29,198 bases of DNA from Rhodocyclaceae bacterium UBA2271 (GCA_002347405.1 DDXB01000054.1:34932-64129); one strand, 5' to 3'. Positions 1 through 7,758 are shown, numbered from the stretch's first letter. Program-made: numbers and translations. Notes: generated by a model not told the origin, from the sequence alone.

Positions 1-100
1 CTTCGCCGCTCGCTGAATTCAGACGATAGCCCCAAGCGACCCAGCCAACGGTCGCCATGATCGCGCCGACAGCGCACCCGGTGATAAAGAGCAGGCTCAT
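1..100 (-). CDS. Small phage membrane protein, 3' end cut by window edge
   Basis: The ATG at 100 overlaps the stop of the preceding gene (ATGA) and the frame stays open to base 1, giving 33 residues. The start, MSLLFITGCAVGAIMATVGW, is a hydrophobic stretch that would make one membrane helix, followed by a polar segment. It is translationally coupled to the gene before it in the prophage early operon. The family is not recognised; a small accessory membrane protein downstream of gam is plausible in Mu-like phages. Its length and C-terminus are unknown. Confidence 0.6.
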   Translation of the reverse strand, partial: MSLLFITGCAVGAIMATVGWVAWGYRLNSASGE

Positions 101-396
101 GCCGCCACCTCTTTCGCCGTCTCGCCAGCGCCGACTTTCTCGTCATCCGGCAGATCGTTTGCCCAGGCTATTACCTCTGCCTTTGTCTTGAAATACAGCT
201 TCCGCTTGCGCAAGCCAATCGCGGTGAATTTCGCAGACAGCGCTAGGAAGAACATGCCGCCCGCGACGAGCGTCCAAAAGGTGCTTTCTCGGCTGACGTA
301 GATGCAGACGAACAGGAATCCGAAGGTCACGACATCGCTGGCCACGCTTTCGAAAAGCGATTCGGTTCTGTCATAGACGGCGTACTGCGGTTTCAT
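97..396 (-). CDS. Small two-helix membrane protein of the prophage early operon
   Basis: 99 residues. The middle (about residues 20-60) is hydrophobic in two blocks, VVTFGFLFVCIYV and TLVAGGMFFLALSA, consistent with two membrane helices. A basic stretch (RKRKLYFKTK) follows, then an acidic, Ala-rich tail that would face the cytoplasm. Start and stop overlap both neighbours by 4 nt, so it is coupled to gam upstream and to the partial membrane protein downstream. No family is recognised and no enzymatic motif is visible. Accessory membrane proteins in this position could act in exclusion or host takeover, but that is inference only. Confidence 0.65.
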   Translation of the reverse strand: MKPQYAVYDRTESLFESVASDVVTFGFLFVCIYVSRESTFWTLVAGGMFFLALSAKFTAIGLRKRKLYFKTKAEVIAWANDLPDDEKVGAGETAKEVAA

Positions 397-995
397 GCCG
401 CCACCTCGACGGGCTTGGCCTTGGCTTTGCCCTTGGTGGCTTTGGCGGTTTCGTTTTCGCCTTGGCGGCGGGCGGCGTCGGCGATGACCAGCTTGGTGAT
501 TTTCTCGACATCGTTGTCGCCGACTTTGATATAGCGACGGTCGGCCCCGGCGACGGTGCGGATGCCTACCTTGCGCAGGTCGTTAAGTTCGCAGCCGGCC
601 AGCGCGCTGATGTTGAGGCTTTCTTCGGTGCGGATGAGGATGTCGGCCTGTTCTGGTAGTAACGCCTTGATGCCGGCGATGACGGCCGCGTCGTCGTCCC
701 AGTCCAGCGAGTCTGCATCTTTGATGTAGCCGACTTTTACGCCGTCGACTTCGAGGCTGCGCGGCTTGACGAACAGATTCGGCGCAATGATCAGTAGATC
801 GTCGAGCTTCCGCAGCGCGAAGGCTTCCGATTCTGCGTAGTCGTCGAGGGTGGTGCGGTATTTTTCCAGGATCGGCGCAATCGCCGCCTTGATCTCGGCG
901 TTGAGCATGGTCGAGCATGCTTGGGTATCGTTGCGACGGTTGGCCAGGTATTGCGCGGCGGCGCGGATCTGGTCGAGGCTGATTGTTTCAGGCAT
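393..995 (-). CDS. gam: Host-nuclease inhibitor Gam (Mu Gam family)
   Basis: 200 residues. Mu Gam binds double-stranded DNA ends, is related to bacterial Ku, and protects phage DNA from RecBCD-type exonucleases. The start at 995 (MPETISLDQIRAA) has the ribosome site AGGAGC just upstream; a longer reading frame to 1121 would overlap the next gene without a ribosome site. The N-terminal half is helical and the middle carries a Gam-like core (VDGVKVGYIKDADSLDWDDD, about residues 85-105). The end reads through DLRKVGIRTV into a Lys/Ala-rich tail. Length is close to the roughly 170-200 residues usual for the family. Its place downstream of the transposition genes matches Mu-like phages. Confidence 0.85.
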   Translation of the reverse strand: MPETISLDQIRAAAQYLANRRNDTQACSTMLNAEIKAAIAPILEKYRTTLDDYAESEAFALRKLDDLLIIAPNLFVKPRSLEVDGVKVGYIKDADSLDWDDDAAVIAGIKALLPEQADILIRTEESLNISALAGCELNDLRKVGIRTVAGADRRYIKVGDNDVEKITKLVIADAARRQGENETAKATKGKAKAKPVEVAA

Positions 996-1009
996 GGTTG
1001 CTCCTGTGA

Positions 1010-1345
1010 TTAGAGTTCGGGAAGGGGTTCGTTGGCGCCGTCGGTGCCGGTGAATTTGGCGAATGCGCTGCGCAGCTTGCTGATCTTGCCGAGGCTGTGC
1101 ACCGCGCGGCCGTGCAGCCATTCGCAGACGGCTTGCACTTCGGCTTCGGTTTCGGGGATGTAGTAGCCGGTCGTTGGGTGCGCACAGACCGGAGTGCCGG
1201 CCTCGATCAGGTCATCGACGAGCTGGCGGATGGCGCGCTCGGTGGTGCCGACCAGGGAGGCGAGCGTCTTGACGTCCCGGCCGTTGCCCTGGCCGTTTTT
1301 CAGGTGGCGGAACAGCGCTTCTTTGGTGACGGGTGTTTCGGTCAT
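1010..1345 (-). CDS. Phage helix-turn-helix protein, probable regulator
   Basis: 111 residues, start ATG at 1345 with AGGAGA upstream. Residues about 8-50 (HLKNGQGNGRDVKTLASLVG followed by TTERAIRQLVDDLIEAG) look like a winged helix-turn-helix, and the stretch after it (TPVCAHPTTGYYIPET) would form the wing. The C-terminal half is helical and basic. Several Mu-like phages carry a protein of this kind between the ATPase and Gam. It probably binds DNA. I do not know its target, and it could be an ORF of unknown role kept in the early operon. Confidence 0.65.
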   Translation of the reverse strand: MTETPVTKEALFRHLKNGQGNGRDVKTLASLVGTTERAIRQLVDDLIEAGTPVCAHPTTGYYIPETEAEVQAVCEWLHGRAVHSLGKISKLRSAFAKFTGTDGANEPLPEL

Positions 1346-1354
1346 AGCGGTCTC

Positions 1355-1624
1355 CTAGCTGTTGGGCGAGTAGTCGAAGGCGGTGAGCCGCTGGCGGCGG
1401 CAGGTATCGCAGAGGCGGTTGTGCGGGCCTTCGCTGTTGAAGGTGGTCTGGCAGCACAGGCAGGGGCGCATGAGGGCCGACTTGCGGCGCCTGGGTTTCG
1501 GTGGGATGGCTTTGGCCAAGCGGTAATTCAATTGCCCGATCGTCAGTCCGGAGATCCTGGCGACGTCGCGCCTTGAGTGCCCGAAGTCGCACAGGGATTG
1601 CAAGTCCATGATGGTGTCTCTCAT
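1355..1624 (-). CDS. Small phage protein with HTH-like N-terminus and CxxC zinc ribbon
   Basis: 89 residues from the ATG at 1624, which overlaps the stop of the upstream gene (ATGA). The N-terminus (DFGHSRRDVARISGLTIGQL) resembles a recognition-helix region. The C-terminal half carries CLCC ... CDTC, two CxxC pairs about 15 residues apart, as in a zinc ribbon. The motif RPCLCCQTTFNSEGPHNRLC is typical of small phage and proteobacterial zinc-ribbon proteins. A role in transcription or translation control, as for Mu Com, is possible but not shown; Com itself lies in the late region of Mu. Confidence 0.65.
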   Translation of the reverse strand: MRDTIMDLQSLCDFGHSRRDVARISGLTIGQLNYRLAKAIPPKPRRRKSALMRPCLCCQTTFNSEGPHNRLCDTCRRQRLTAFDYSPNS

Positions 1625-1836
1625 AGCTGTTCCTCCACACGACTGACCCTGAGAAAACGCAGCAGGCCGCGCAGGTCGTCGGCGCAAAGGCTGACGGTGG
1701 CGCCATCCTTGATGATCAGCAGCCGGCGCGAGGACCACCAGGCGTAGAGCGCTTCGGCTTCGGCGCGCTTGAGGAATTCCGGCGTTTCGAGGCCGGCGAG
1801 CAGCTCGGGGTCGAGGATGCGTTCGGGTGCGTTCAT
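1621..1836 (-). CDS. Hypothetical phage protein, 71 aa
   Basis: 71 residues; the ATG at 1836 shares one base with the preceding stop (TGATG) and the stop overlaps the next ATG. It is rich in Leu and Glu, mostly helical, with a WWSSRRLLIIKDG strand-turn in the middle. No domain is recognised. The tight coupling on both sides supports a real gene in the early operon. Confidence 0.6.
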   Translation of the reverse strand: MNAPERILDPELLAGLETPEFLKRAEAEALYAWWSSRRLLIIKDGATVSLCADDLRGLLRFLRVSRVEEQL

Positions 1837-2153
1837 CAGTGCCCCCTCTCTACCCAGATAACCCGCACGCCAGGTGGCGGGTAAAGCAACTGCCCCCAGC
1901 GCTCAGGCACGCCGCGCAGTGTGCTGGTCTTGTAGTAGGCGGCGCGCTCTTTCTCGACGGCGGCGGCGGTCTTGTTGCTTGATGCGACCAGGATCGACGG
2001 CAGGCCGGGCGCGACGACGTCGGCGCTGAACGAGATGGGCGAGAAGCCCTGGCGGATCAGCTCGGCAACGGCCTGGGCGACGATGCGGGCGAACGCGGCC
2101 AGTCGCTGGTCGTCAGTACCGGGAATGGCTGGGTGGTTGAGGCAGCGCATCAT
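1836..2153 (-). CDS. Hypothetical phage protein, 105 aa
   Basis: Start chosen at 2153 (MMRCLNHPAI) because AGGAGAT lies 6 nt upstream and the ATG overlaps the previous stop; a longer frame to 2204 lacks these signals. The protein has an Ala-rich helix (ARIVAQAVAELIRQG), a central strand region, and an aromatic and proline-rich C-terminus (LLYPPPGVRVIWVERG). No family is recognised. Codon use and spacing fit the surrounding early genes. Confidence 0.6.
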   Translation of the reverse strand: MMRCLNHPAIPGTDDQRLAAFARIVAQAVAELIRQGFSPISFSADVVAPGLPSILVASSNKTAAAVEKERAAYYKTSTLRGVPERWGQLLYPPPGVRVIWVERGH

Positions 2154-2482
2154 GGCTTGATCTCCTGAGTCGGTTTGTAGGGGCAGCGCTGGCAGGCTTG
2201 CCATTGGGCGTGGCGGGCAGCGCCGCCGAATGGCTCTGGGGCATGCGCGCGCAGGCGGCAGTGGGAGACAGGAACGTGCTCCCCGTTGTGCGGACAGGCG
2301 CGCACGCCCTGGTACCGGTCGAAGATGGCGGCTTCGAGTTTTTCCGCGCCGCCATAGCTGCCGTTGACGTAGCGCGACAGCGCCGGGCGCGAGTAGCCAA
2401 GCGCATCAGCCACGCCGGCCAGCTTGCGCGGATGCACCTTCGCCGCTGCCTTGACGAGTTCGATGGCTTCAGGCAATGGCAT
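2150..2482 (-). CDS. Phage HTH DNA-binding protein with Cys/His cluster
   Basis: 110 residues from MPLPEAIELVKAAAK at 2482, which has GGAG upstream; a start at 2506 (MTRTAEK) is also possible. Residues about 15-50 form an XRE/LacI-like helix-turn-helix (LAGVADALGYSRPALSRYVN). The C-terminal half has spaced Cys and His (CPHNGEH, SHC, CQRC), suggesting a bound zinc. It overlaps the upstream gene by 14 nt and the downstream one by 4 nt. It is likely a DNA-binding protein of the early operon; the target is unknown. Confidence 0.68.
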   Translation of the reverse strand: MPLPEAIELVKAAAKVHPRKLAGVADALGYSRPALSRYVNGSYGGAEKLEAAIFDRYQGVRACPHNGEHVPVSHCRLRAHAPEPFGGAARHAQWQACQRCPYKPTQEIKP

Positions 2483-2813
2483 GAGTTTCTCCGCTGTTCG
2501 GGTCATAGACTTCGCCGGCGCTTTGCCGCCACACCGGCGCGTCACGGCCGGCGTCGATGATCAGACGGTAACGCCATGCCCCGTTGCTGGTTGGCGACAG
2601 AGGGCGTGCGCGGCCCTCGATCTTGAGGATGCCAACCTTCGCCAGAGCGCGCAGCCAGCGGCCGAGGTTGCTTTCGGCGTCGCGCTCCTTGCCGTCGGCC
2701 ACGGTGGCGAGCAACTCGGGCAAGGTGAAGACGCCATGCCGGCGAATTACCCACCAGGCGCGCTGCCGCAGGCCGGTGGTGACTTTACGGGGGGCGGTCT
2801 GGCCTGGACTCAC
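2469..2813 (-). CDS. Phage winged-helix-like protein, GTG start
   Basis: 114 residues. The GTG at 2813 overlaps the MuB-like gene's stop (GTGA), implying translational coupling. Residues about 10-65 look like a winged helix (RQRAWWVIRRHGVFTLPELL, then a helix LGRWLRALAKVGILKIEGR and a wing with RPLSPTSNGAWRYRL). Proteins of this pattern follow the transposition ATPase in several B3/Mu-like phages. It probably binds nucleic acid; the exact function is unknown. Confidence 0.65.
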   Translation of the reverse strand: MSPGQTAPRKVTTGLRQRAWWVIRRHGVFTLPELLATVADGKERDAESNLGRWLRALAKVGILKIEGRARPLSPTSNGAWRYRLIIDAGRDAPVWRQSAGEVYDPNSGETHAIA

Positions 2814-3532
2814 TTCTTCACCCGATTCAGCACGTCTTCACACAGCCGCAGGCCCTTCACGTCGGTGGCGGTCAAGGCTTGCGCGCCTTTTTTGCCGGCG
2901 ACGGCTTCGAGCATGCGACCGGCGTTAGCCATCAGGCGGTACCGCCCCCGGCTTTGCTCATGCACTTGTTGGGCGATCGCGGCATCGACCTGCACCTCGC
3001 AGAGTTCTTCGAGGTAGGCAGATACATCCTCGATGCTGGCCGGCTTGAGTTCAGGCGCGGCGCTGATGCGAGTGGCGATATGCGCCAGCCGCTCTTCGCC
3101 AAAGCGGTGCGCCTCGCTGCTGTGAGCCACTAGCACGAGGATGACGCCGGCCCGCTCGCCGATACGGCGCAGGTATTCGATGCACTCGGCCTTGTTGGGC
3201 AGGCCGTGCTGAGCCTCGTCGAGGATGATTGGGAAGCCGCTGCGCTTGAAGTAGTCGACGAAGGCCTTATCCTGCGCAAAGCGGCGCGGTTCCTTGATGC
3301 CGGTCTGGTCGGCCAGGTAGTCGCGCACGAAGGTGATGCCCATGCCAGGCACGCCGTCGATGAGCACGGCGTTACTTTTCGCGGCCCAATGATCCACCGT
3401 GGTGGTCTTGCCGGTGCCTGGTGCGCCGGTGAGGCGCAGGATGCAGGCTTCCTTGCTGCCGCGATTATCGATGGTGGCCACCGCGTCCATGAAGCGCTGG
3501 TGATTGCTGGTTTTAACGTAGTGCTGTCTCAT
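2810..3532 (-). CDS. MuB-like AAA+ ATPase, transposition target selection
   Basis: 240 residues. MuB-type ATPases form filaments on DNA, deliver target DNA to the transposase and stimulate it. Walker A is GAPGTGKTT at about residues 36-44 and Walker B is IILDEAQH at about 102-109. A sensor-like stretch (LVLVAHSSEAHRF) and a C-terminal helical domain follow. The ATG at 3532 has GGGAG 9 nt upstream; the in-frame extension to 3655 has no such signal. It is shorter than Mu B (312 aa) and lacks the N-terminal helix-turn-helix, as in other B3/BcepMu-type phages. It follows the transposase by 64 bp. Confidence 0.88.
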   Translation of the reverse strand: MRQHYVKTSNHQRFMDAVATIDNRGSKEACILRLTGAPGTGKTTTVDHWAAKSNAVLIDGVPGMGITFVRDYLADQTGIKEPRRFAQDKAFVDYFKRSGFPIILDEAQHGLPNKAECIEYLRRIGERAGVILVLVAHSSEAHRFGEERLAHIATRISAAPELKPASIEDVSAYLEELCEVQVDAAIAQQVHEQSRGRYRLMANAGRMLEAVAGKKGAQALTATDVKGLRLCEDVLNRVKK

Positions 3533-3596
3533 GCTGATAAACTCCCTTGACTGATTGCTATCAGTACTGCTGTAAATGGCCGTCGCGTGATTCCAC

Positions 3597-5807
3597 TCAC
3601 CCGGCGGCCGCCTCTTTTGCGGGACCGTCCTCATGGCTCCCGGCTTGTTCTTCATCGCTCTCGTCGCTGCGACGCATGTAGAGCGCGCAGGTTTCCTCGA
3701 AGGTCAATTCCCGTTCCCGTTCCCGCGCGGGCTGCTCGCGCAGCAGATCGGCGAGGGTCGGCTGCGGCTCGACGCGGATCGGCACCACTTCCGCTTCGAT
3801 GTAGTCGAGAATCGCCGGCCGGCTTTCACCTTCGACCACCATGCCGGGCACGCTGGCTTTGTCGCGCTCGATGGCGCGCTGCTTGTTGGCGATGCGCGCC
3901 ATCGCGCGTTTCTCGTCGGCGGCTTCTTGCGCCGTGAGGGTGCGGTAGCCGGTGGCTTCCTTGAATTGCGCAATGCAGATCAGTTCGCCCTTGAGGGTCT
4001 TCACCCACACTTGCCGCCAGTCCATGATGTCGTAGGCCACCACCACGTCTTTGCCTTCCCAGTGCGGCAGCTCGTCGTGTTCGTAACGCATGCCGCCGTA
4101 GGGGCTGACGGTGCCGCGCCGCACCTTGATCTGCAGGTGCGGCCGGAACAGGTCGACCATGTGCTGTTCCAGCGCGGCATCGGTCAGGTCGGGCAGGCTG
4201 GGTTCCCAGCCGGCGAAAATGTGCTGCATGAGGGCTTCGGCGGGGGTCTGGTGGCGCAGCTTGCCGGTCGCGGCGCAGCGTACTTTCGGTAGGGCGCGGT
4301 GCGGCTTGTGGTTCCACTTCTGGCGCTTGTCTTCGAGCCAGGCCAACGTCTGGGCATGGCTGGTGAGCACTAGGCCCTTATTGATGCGCGTCAGCTCGTT
4401 GCGTTTGGCCTGCACCAACGCCATGTCGCCGGCAGCCTGCGCTTTGACGATGGCGGCGGTGAGGCGCTTGCCGCGCTTGAAACTCATTTCGTCCATCTGG
4501 CGCGGGTTCTGGTAGGTAGCCAGTTCGCGGCTTTCCTTGTCCAGCCAGGTGTTGAAGTTTTCAGCGATGCCGTTGGCCTGCGAGTTGCCGACGGTGACCG
4601 GATGCACGATGGTAAAGCCGGCGCGATCGGCGATCGCCGTGGCCGGGTTGGTCTTGAATTTCTCGCTGAGCTTGACGATGCGCGTGCTGTCCGTTTGCAG
4701 GAACATCATGCAGCCGCCGGCCCGGTAGGCGTGCTCGACGCACTTGGCGATGACCTCGAAGTTCTCGGTCAGGCCAACGCCGAAGGGCGGCACAAAGCGC
4801 GTGGCCACGTCGTGGGCATGCCAAACTTCATAGGTGACATACTCGCCCGTCACCGGGTGCGGCGCTGAAAAGTGGGTATTCCAGCCGTCGGCATGAATTT
4901 CGTCCCAGGGCAGCAGGTTGCTGCTGTCGCGGTGCTGATATTTCATCCGGGCGCGCAACTGGCTGCCGGTGTAACGTCCCTTGAGCTGGTCGATCTGGCT
5001 GAACTGGTCGCGGAAGAACTTGGCCACCACGTCGTAGCTCGGCGCTTTCCCTCCCCAGCCGGCCTGCCACTGCGCCGCGATTTGTTCGGCGACCCACTTC
5101 TTGCAGCCGCCTTGCGGCCGCTGCACCAGGGCGACGGCCAGCGCGTGCCAGGGCTTGACACTCATGTCTTTGACGATCTTCAGCGGCGCCGCTCGCCCGC
5201 GCTGCTTCTTGACGGCCTTCCACTTGTTGAGAGTGTCCAGGTTGAGGCGCGAATCCTTGCGCTTTTTCGACCAGGCGTGGTCGTAGGCCCAAGCCAGCGG
5301 GCCTGGCAGCGTGCCGTCGAAGTGATGGACGTTTAGGTGATCGATGGCGGCTTGCACCGATCCGGCATAGACGACGATGAAGTCGAGAATGCGGTCGCGG
5401 GCGCGCTCAACATCGAGCTGGCCGCTGTCGGGGCTGTCCAGGCTGGACAGCGAAGGAATAAAAAGGCCCGCCGGGCGCTCGGGGCGCTCTGGGCGCGCTA
5501 GGCGCTCGGTGGCGGGCAAAACCCCGGCGGCTGAGACCCGGGAGGAGGTAATCTGAAAAGTCGGCGCTGGCGAGACGGGGAGGCCGTCAGGCCGGAGGGG
5601 GCCCGTAGAGGCTCCGGCAAACGAGGCCAGCAACAGCGCGTTCTGCGTCTCGGGCGGCAGGCAGGAAATCGGCCATTCCAGGCCCTTACCTCGCTCTTTC
5701 TTGCGAGCTTCGGATGGTTTGTTTTCCAGCCTGGCGCGAACGCGACGCTCTGTGCCGGGCATTCCGGGCAAACCTGCCAGCTCCTGCGCGCTGTACCAGC
5801 TGTTCAT
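3597..5807 (-). CDS. MuA-like DDE transposase
   Basis: 736 residues. It catalyses end cleavage and strand transfer for prophage integration and replicative transposition. The N-terminus (NSWYSAQELAGLPGMPGTER) matches the Mu-type winged-helix end-binding domain. The RNase H-fold core has a DDE triad I place at D307 (in HADGW), D373 (in LQTDST) and E416 (in NGIAENF), giving D-66-D-43-E. A beta-barrel domain (GGMRYEHDEL, VVVAYDIMDW) and a charged C-terminal tail that may contact the MuB-like ATPase follow. Length is close to MuA (663) with insertions. The start overlaps the preceding stop by 4 nt. No frameshift is seen, so it looks active. The seven decamers at 7842-7995 are its likely binding sites. 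Confidence 0.93.
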   Translation of the reverse strand: MNSWYSAQELAGLPGMPGTERRVRARLENKPSEARKKERGKGLEWPISCLPPETQNALLLASFAGASTGPLRPDGLPVSPAPTFQITSSRVSAAGVLPATERLARPERPERPAGLFIPSLSSLDSPDSGQLDVERARDRILDFIVVYAGSVQAAIDHLNVHHFDGTLPGPLAWAYDHAWSKKRKDSRLNLDTLNKWKAVKKQRGRAAPLKIVKDMSVKPWHALAVALVQRPQGGCKKWVAEQIAAQWQAGWGGKAPSYDVVAKFFRDQFSQIDQLKGRYTGSQLRARMKYQHRDSSNLLPWDEIHADGWNTHFSAPHPVTGEYVTYEVWHAHDVATRFVPPFGVGLTENFEVIAKCVEHAYRAGGCMMFLQTDSTRIVKLSEKFKTNPATAIADRAGFTIVHPVTVGNSQANGIAENFNTWLDKESRELATYQNPRQMDEMSFKRGKRLTAAIVKAQAAGDMALVQAKRNELTRINKGLVLTSHAQTLAWLEDKRQKWNHKPHRALPKVRCAATGKLRHQTPAEALMQHIFAGWEPSLPDLTDAALEQHMVDLFRPHLQIKVRRGTVSPYGGMRYEHDELPHWEGKDVVVAYDIMDWRQVWVKTLKGELICIAQFKEATGYRTLTAQEAADEKRAMARIANKQRAIERDKASVPGMVVEGESRPAILDYIEAEVVPIRVEPQPTLADLLREQPARERERELTFEETCALYMRRSDESDEEQAGSHEDGPAKEAAAG

Positions 5808-6163
5808 TCCAACCCCCTGACAGCGGCCTCGATGCGCTCGCTGCTGGCGTAGCTGGTGAGGATTCGCAGGGTTCCGGTGGTCGGGCTCACGATCTGGACG
5901 ATCAGCGGGGCATTTTGTGCCACCCCTTCATGGGCGCGACTACTTCCCACCATTGCGGCGATCTCGGCCTCGCGTTTCCCTATCTCGTGTCGCTCGATGG
6001 CGCTATAGAAGCGGTGCAGCGACGACTTGCCCACCCGGTGGCCCCGCGCCATCAGCCAGGCTTCGTGCCCCTCGTAGCCACTGAACTTGCTATCGAAAAC
6101 GCGCCGCGACAGTTCCTGCCGCACAACCTCCGGCAGCAGGTCGACCAGATGTCTTCTTCCCAT
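5804..6163 (-). CDS. DUF3486 (Mu gp27-like) family protein
   Basis: 119 residues from MGRRHLVDLLP at 6163 with GGGAG upstream. The opening, followed by FSGYEGHEAWLMARGHRV and KSSLHRF, is the DUF3486 pattern known from Mu gp27 and FluMu relatives: a small helix-turn-helix-like protein. In Mu it sits near terminase genes, whereas here it lies directly before the transposase, as in some B3/BcepMu-type phages. The N-terminal half probably binds DNA. The C-terminal half (IVQIVSPTTGTLRILT) is not recognised. Confidence 0.65.
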   Translation of the reverse strand: MGRRHLVDLLPEVVRQELSRRVFDSKFSGYEGHEAWLMARGHRVGKSSLHRFYSAIERHEIGKREAEIAAMVGSSRAHEGVAQNAPLIVQIVSPTTGTLRILTSYASSERIEAAVRGLE

Positions 6164-6164
6164 T

Positions 6165-6617
6165 TCAATGGCTCCCTTGTGTCTTGAGTAGCGCCTGCAG
6201 GGCGCGCTTGCGTTCGGCCAGCTCGCGCTCCTGCTGGTGGATGCGCCCGAGTTCGATGAAGGCCGCTTCGTCGGCGGTGATAACGCGGCGCTCGCCGCGC
6301 TTGCGGGCATACAGGCCGAGCAAAACATCCGAACCAAGGGCGGCATCGAAGGCCATCGCCCGCAGCAGGCTGATGTCGCGGGGCTGCTCGGCTTTCTCGG
6401 TGTGCGATGGGGCGGTATAGCCATTGAGCGTGGCCGGGTTGAACTTGTCGCCCAAATGGAAGGCCATGCGCTCGGCCACCGCGTCGCGGTCCAGACCGCG
6501 CGCGGCAGCGGTCTTGAGTGCATCAGCCATCGTCGCCGCGATCTCGACGCGGCAGCCCAGGGCGCCCGGCCGCTCTGGCGCGTCGGCGAACAGGTCTAGG
6601 CTATAGCTTTGCTTCAT
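6165..6617 (-). CDS. Hypothetical helical early phage protein, 150 aa
   Basis: Start at 6617 (MKQSYSLDLFADAPERPGAL), with GAGGG about 10 nt upstream; the open frame extends further but lacks a signal and overlaps ner. The protein has a repressor-like helical region (DALKTAAARGLDRDAVAERM) and ends in a Glu/Arg-rich helix with heptad-like spacing, probably a coiled coil. No catalytic motif is seen. It lies between ner and the DUF3486 gene; position suggests an early regulator or DNA-binding accessory, but I cannot assign a function. Confidence 0.6.
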   Translation of the reverse strand: MKQSYSLDLFADAPERPGALGCRVEIAATMADALKTAAARGLDRDAVAERMAFHLGDKFNPATLNGYTAPSHTEKAEQPRDISLLRAMAFDAALGSDVLLGLYARKRGERRVITADEAAFIELGRIHQQERELAERKRALQALLKTQGSH

Positions 6618-6618
6618 G

Positions 6619-6894
6619 TCAGGCAGCCCTCGCCTGATTGACTTTGACCGCGTTACTTGCCGGTGTAGACTTGAACTTGTAACGCGATGGCCAGATAGTT
6701 TCCGGTGGCACGCCGATGGCGGCAGCGATGAGGCGCTCGACCTTCGGGTAGGGTCGATGCAGTGCCTGCGAGCAGGCATCGACGCTGCGGTAGCCGTTCC
6801 GGAGGGAGAGGCCCTTCATGGTGGTGCCGCTCTTACGAACGGCCGCCTTGATGTCTTCTTTGTGCCAGTCTTGCGGGGCTGGTTTTTTTGGCAT
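6619..6894 (-). CDS. ner: Ner-like (Nlp/SfsB-type) phage transcriptional regulator
   Basis: 91 residues. Ner proteins repress the early and repressor promoters of Mu-like phages during lytic growth. The motif order MPKKPAPQDWHKEDIKAAV, then TTMKGLSLRNGY and a recognition region ending IAAAIGVPPETIWPSRY, is that of the family (Mu Ner is 75 aa). Start chosen at 6894 because the MPKK..DWH opening is canonical and the upstream ATG at 6930 lies inside the -10 box of the promoter. It is the first gene of the early operon, divergent from the repressor gene. Confidence 0.85.
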   Translation of the reverse strand: MPKKPAPQDWHKEDIKAAVRKSGTTMKGLSLRNGYRSVDACSQALHRPYPKVERLIAAAIGVPPETIWPSRYKFKSTPASNAVKVNQARAA

Positions 6895-6928
6895 GTCGAT
6901 TGTCCGTTTAATGATTGACCGTGACGCC

Positions 6929-6957
6929 ATGTTAAGAACAGAACTGAACCATGTCAA
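6929..6957 (-). promoter_or_regulatory. Early promoter of the prophage (ner-transposase operon)
   Basis: On the minus strand there is TTGACA (6957-6952), a 17-nt spacer, and TAACAT (6934-6929), close to the sigma-70 consensus. Transcription would start near 6922, leaving a short leader before the ner ATG at 6894. One arm of the inverted repeat at 6944-6965 lies in the spacer and the other just upstream of the -35, so a bound repressor would block polymerase. Confidence 0.75.
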
Positions 6958-6965
6958 CGGTTCAG
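6944..6965. promoter_or_regulatory. Probable operator: CTGAACC inverted repeat at the early promoter
   Basis: CTGAACC (6944-6950) and GGTTCAG (6959-6965) form a perfect 7-bp inverted repeat with an 8-bp spacer. CTGAAC recurs at 7064-7069 and 7076-7081, 12 bp apart, inside the first codons of the repressor gene. Binding sites for the phage repressor or Ner would be expected exactly here. Which protein binds is inference. Confidence 0.55.
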
Positions 6966-7029
6966 GGCTGCAAATTTTCGCTATCGGCCCGTTTAATTAG
7001 TAACAAGCTGAAATTAAAAGAGATATTTA

Positions 7030-7758
7030 TTGACCTACCATCACGAAATAATCTTCGATAGCTCTGAACTAAGCTCTGAACCGGATGGGTTTGCCTGTAA
7101 AGACCTGGCCGAGATGGGCCTTCCCGATTTTCCGAGCACCGAACGGGGTTGGGGAAAGCTGGTCGAGCGCGAGCAATGGCCGTGGCGCGAGGTGCGGGCG
7201 CAAGGCGGCAAGGCCGGCGTCAAGCGGCTCTATCAGCCACCGGCGGCGGTGATGGCCTTGGTCCGCATGCGCCTGCTGGCGCGGTCTTTCGAGCAATTCC
7301 GCTCGACAATAGCCGTGGGCGATCCGCTGACTACAGCGAAGTTGATGTTCCTGGAGGAGTACAACAAACACGGACCCAGCACCGACTATGTCGACGGGGT
7401 CGATGCAATTGGGGATGAAGACCTGGAAGCCGCGCTGCGCCTGTCACGGAAAGGCGCGAAGGGTGTTTCGGTAGCCTCTGCGCCGGCGCCGTTTCGCGGC
7501 CAGCCGGCGACCAATCACGTCGAGGTAATGGAGCGGACGGCGTCCGTCATGATAGCCCGGTGCATGCAGGCTGCCCAGCAGGTGCTCGGGCCTGACCACG
7601 ACCGTGGTCAAGCTATATCCCTATCCGTCGATACATGGGGCTCGCTGTGCAAGATGTTTCCGCCAGATAAGGCTGAGCGCCTGAACAACATCACTGACGG
7701 CGATCTTGAACTGCTAGCCACATTTGTCCTCAACACCAGGCCTGCCTTGTATCCTTGA
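7030..7758 (+). CDS. Mu-type phage repressor (c-like)
   Basis: 242 residues, the only plus-strand prophage gene here, divergent from ner. The N-terminus (KDLAEMGLPDFPSTERGWGK, then WPWREVRAQGGKAGVKRLY) is the Mu-type HTH domain shared by Mu repressor and MuA, which lets the repressor bind operators and shut the early promoter. The C-terminal half is helical and would oligomerise. The frame opens at TTG 7030 behind AAGAGA; no ATG occurs before the codon for M29, so a TTG start is likely. It sits between the early promoter and the phage end, as c does in Mu. Confidence 0.78.
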   Translation: MTYHHEIIFDSSELSSEPDGFACKDLAEMGLPDFPSTERGWGKLVEREQWPWREVRAQGGKAGVKRLYQPPAAVMALVRMRLLARSFEQFRSTIAVGDPLTTAKLMFLEEYNKHGPSTDYVDGVDAIGDEDLEAALRLSRKGAKGVSVASAPAPFRGQPATNHVEVMERTASVMIARCMQAAQQVLGPDHDRGQAISLSVDTWGSLCKMFPPDKAERLNNITDGDLELLATFVLNTRPALYP

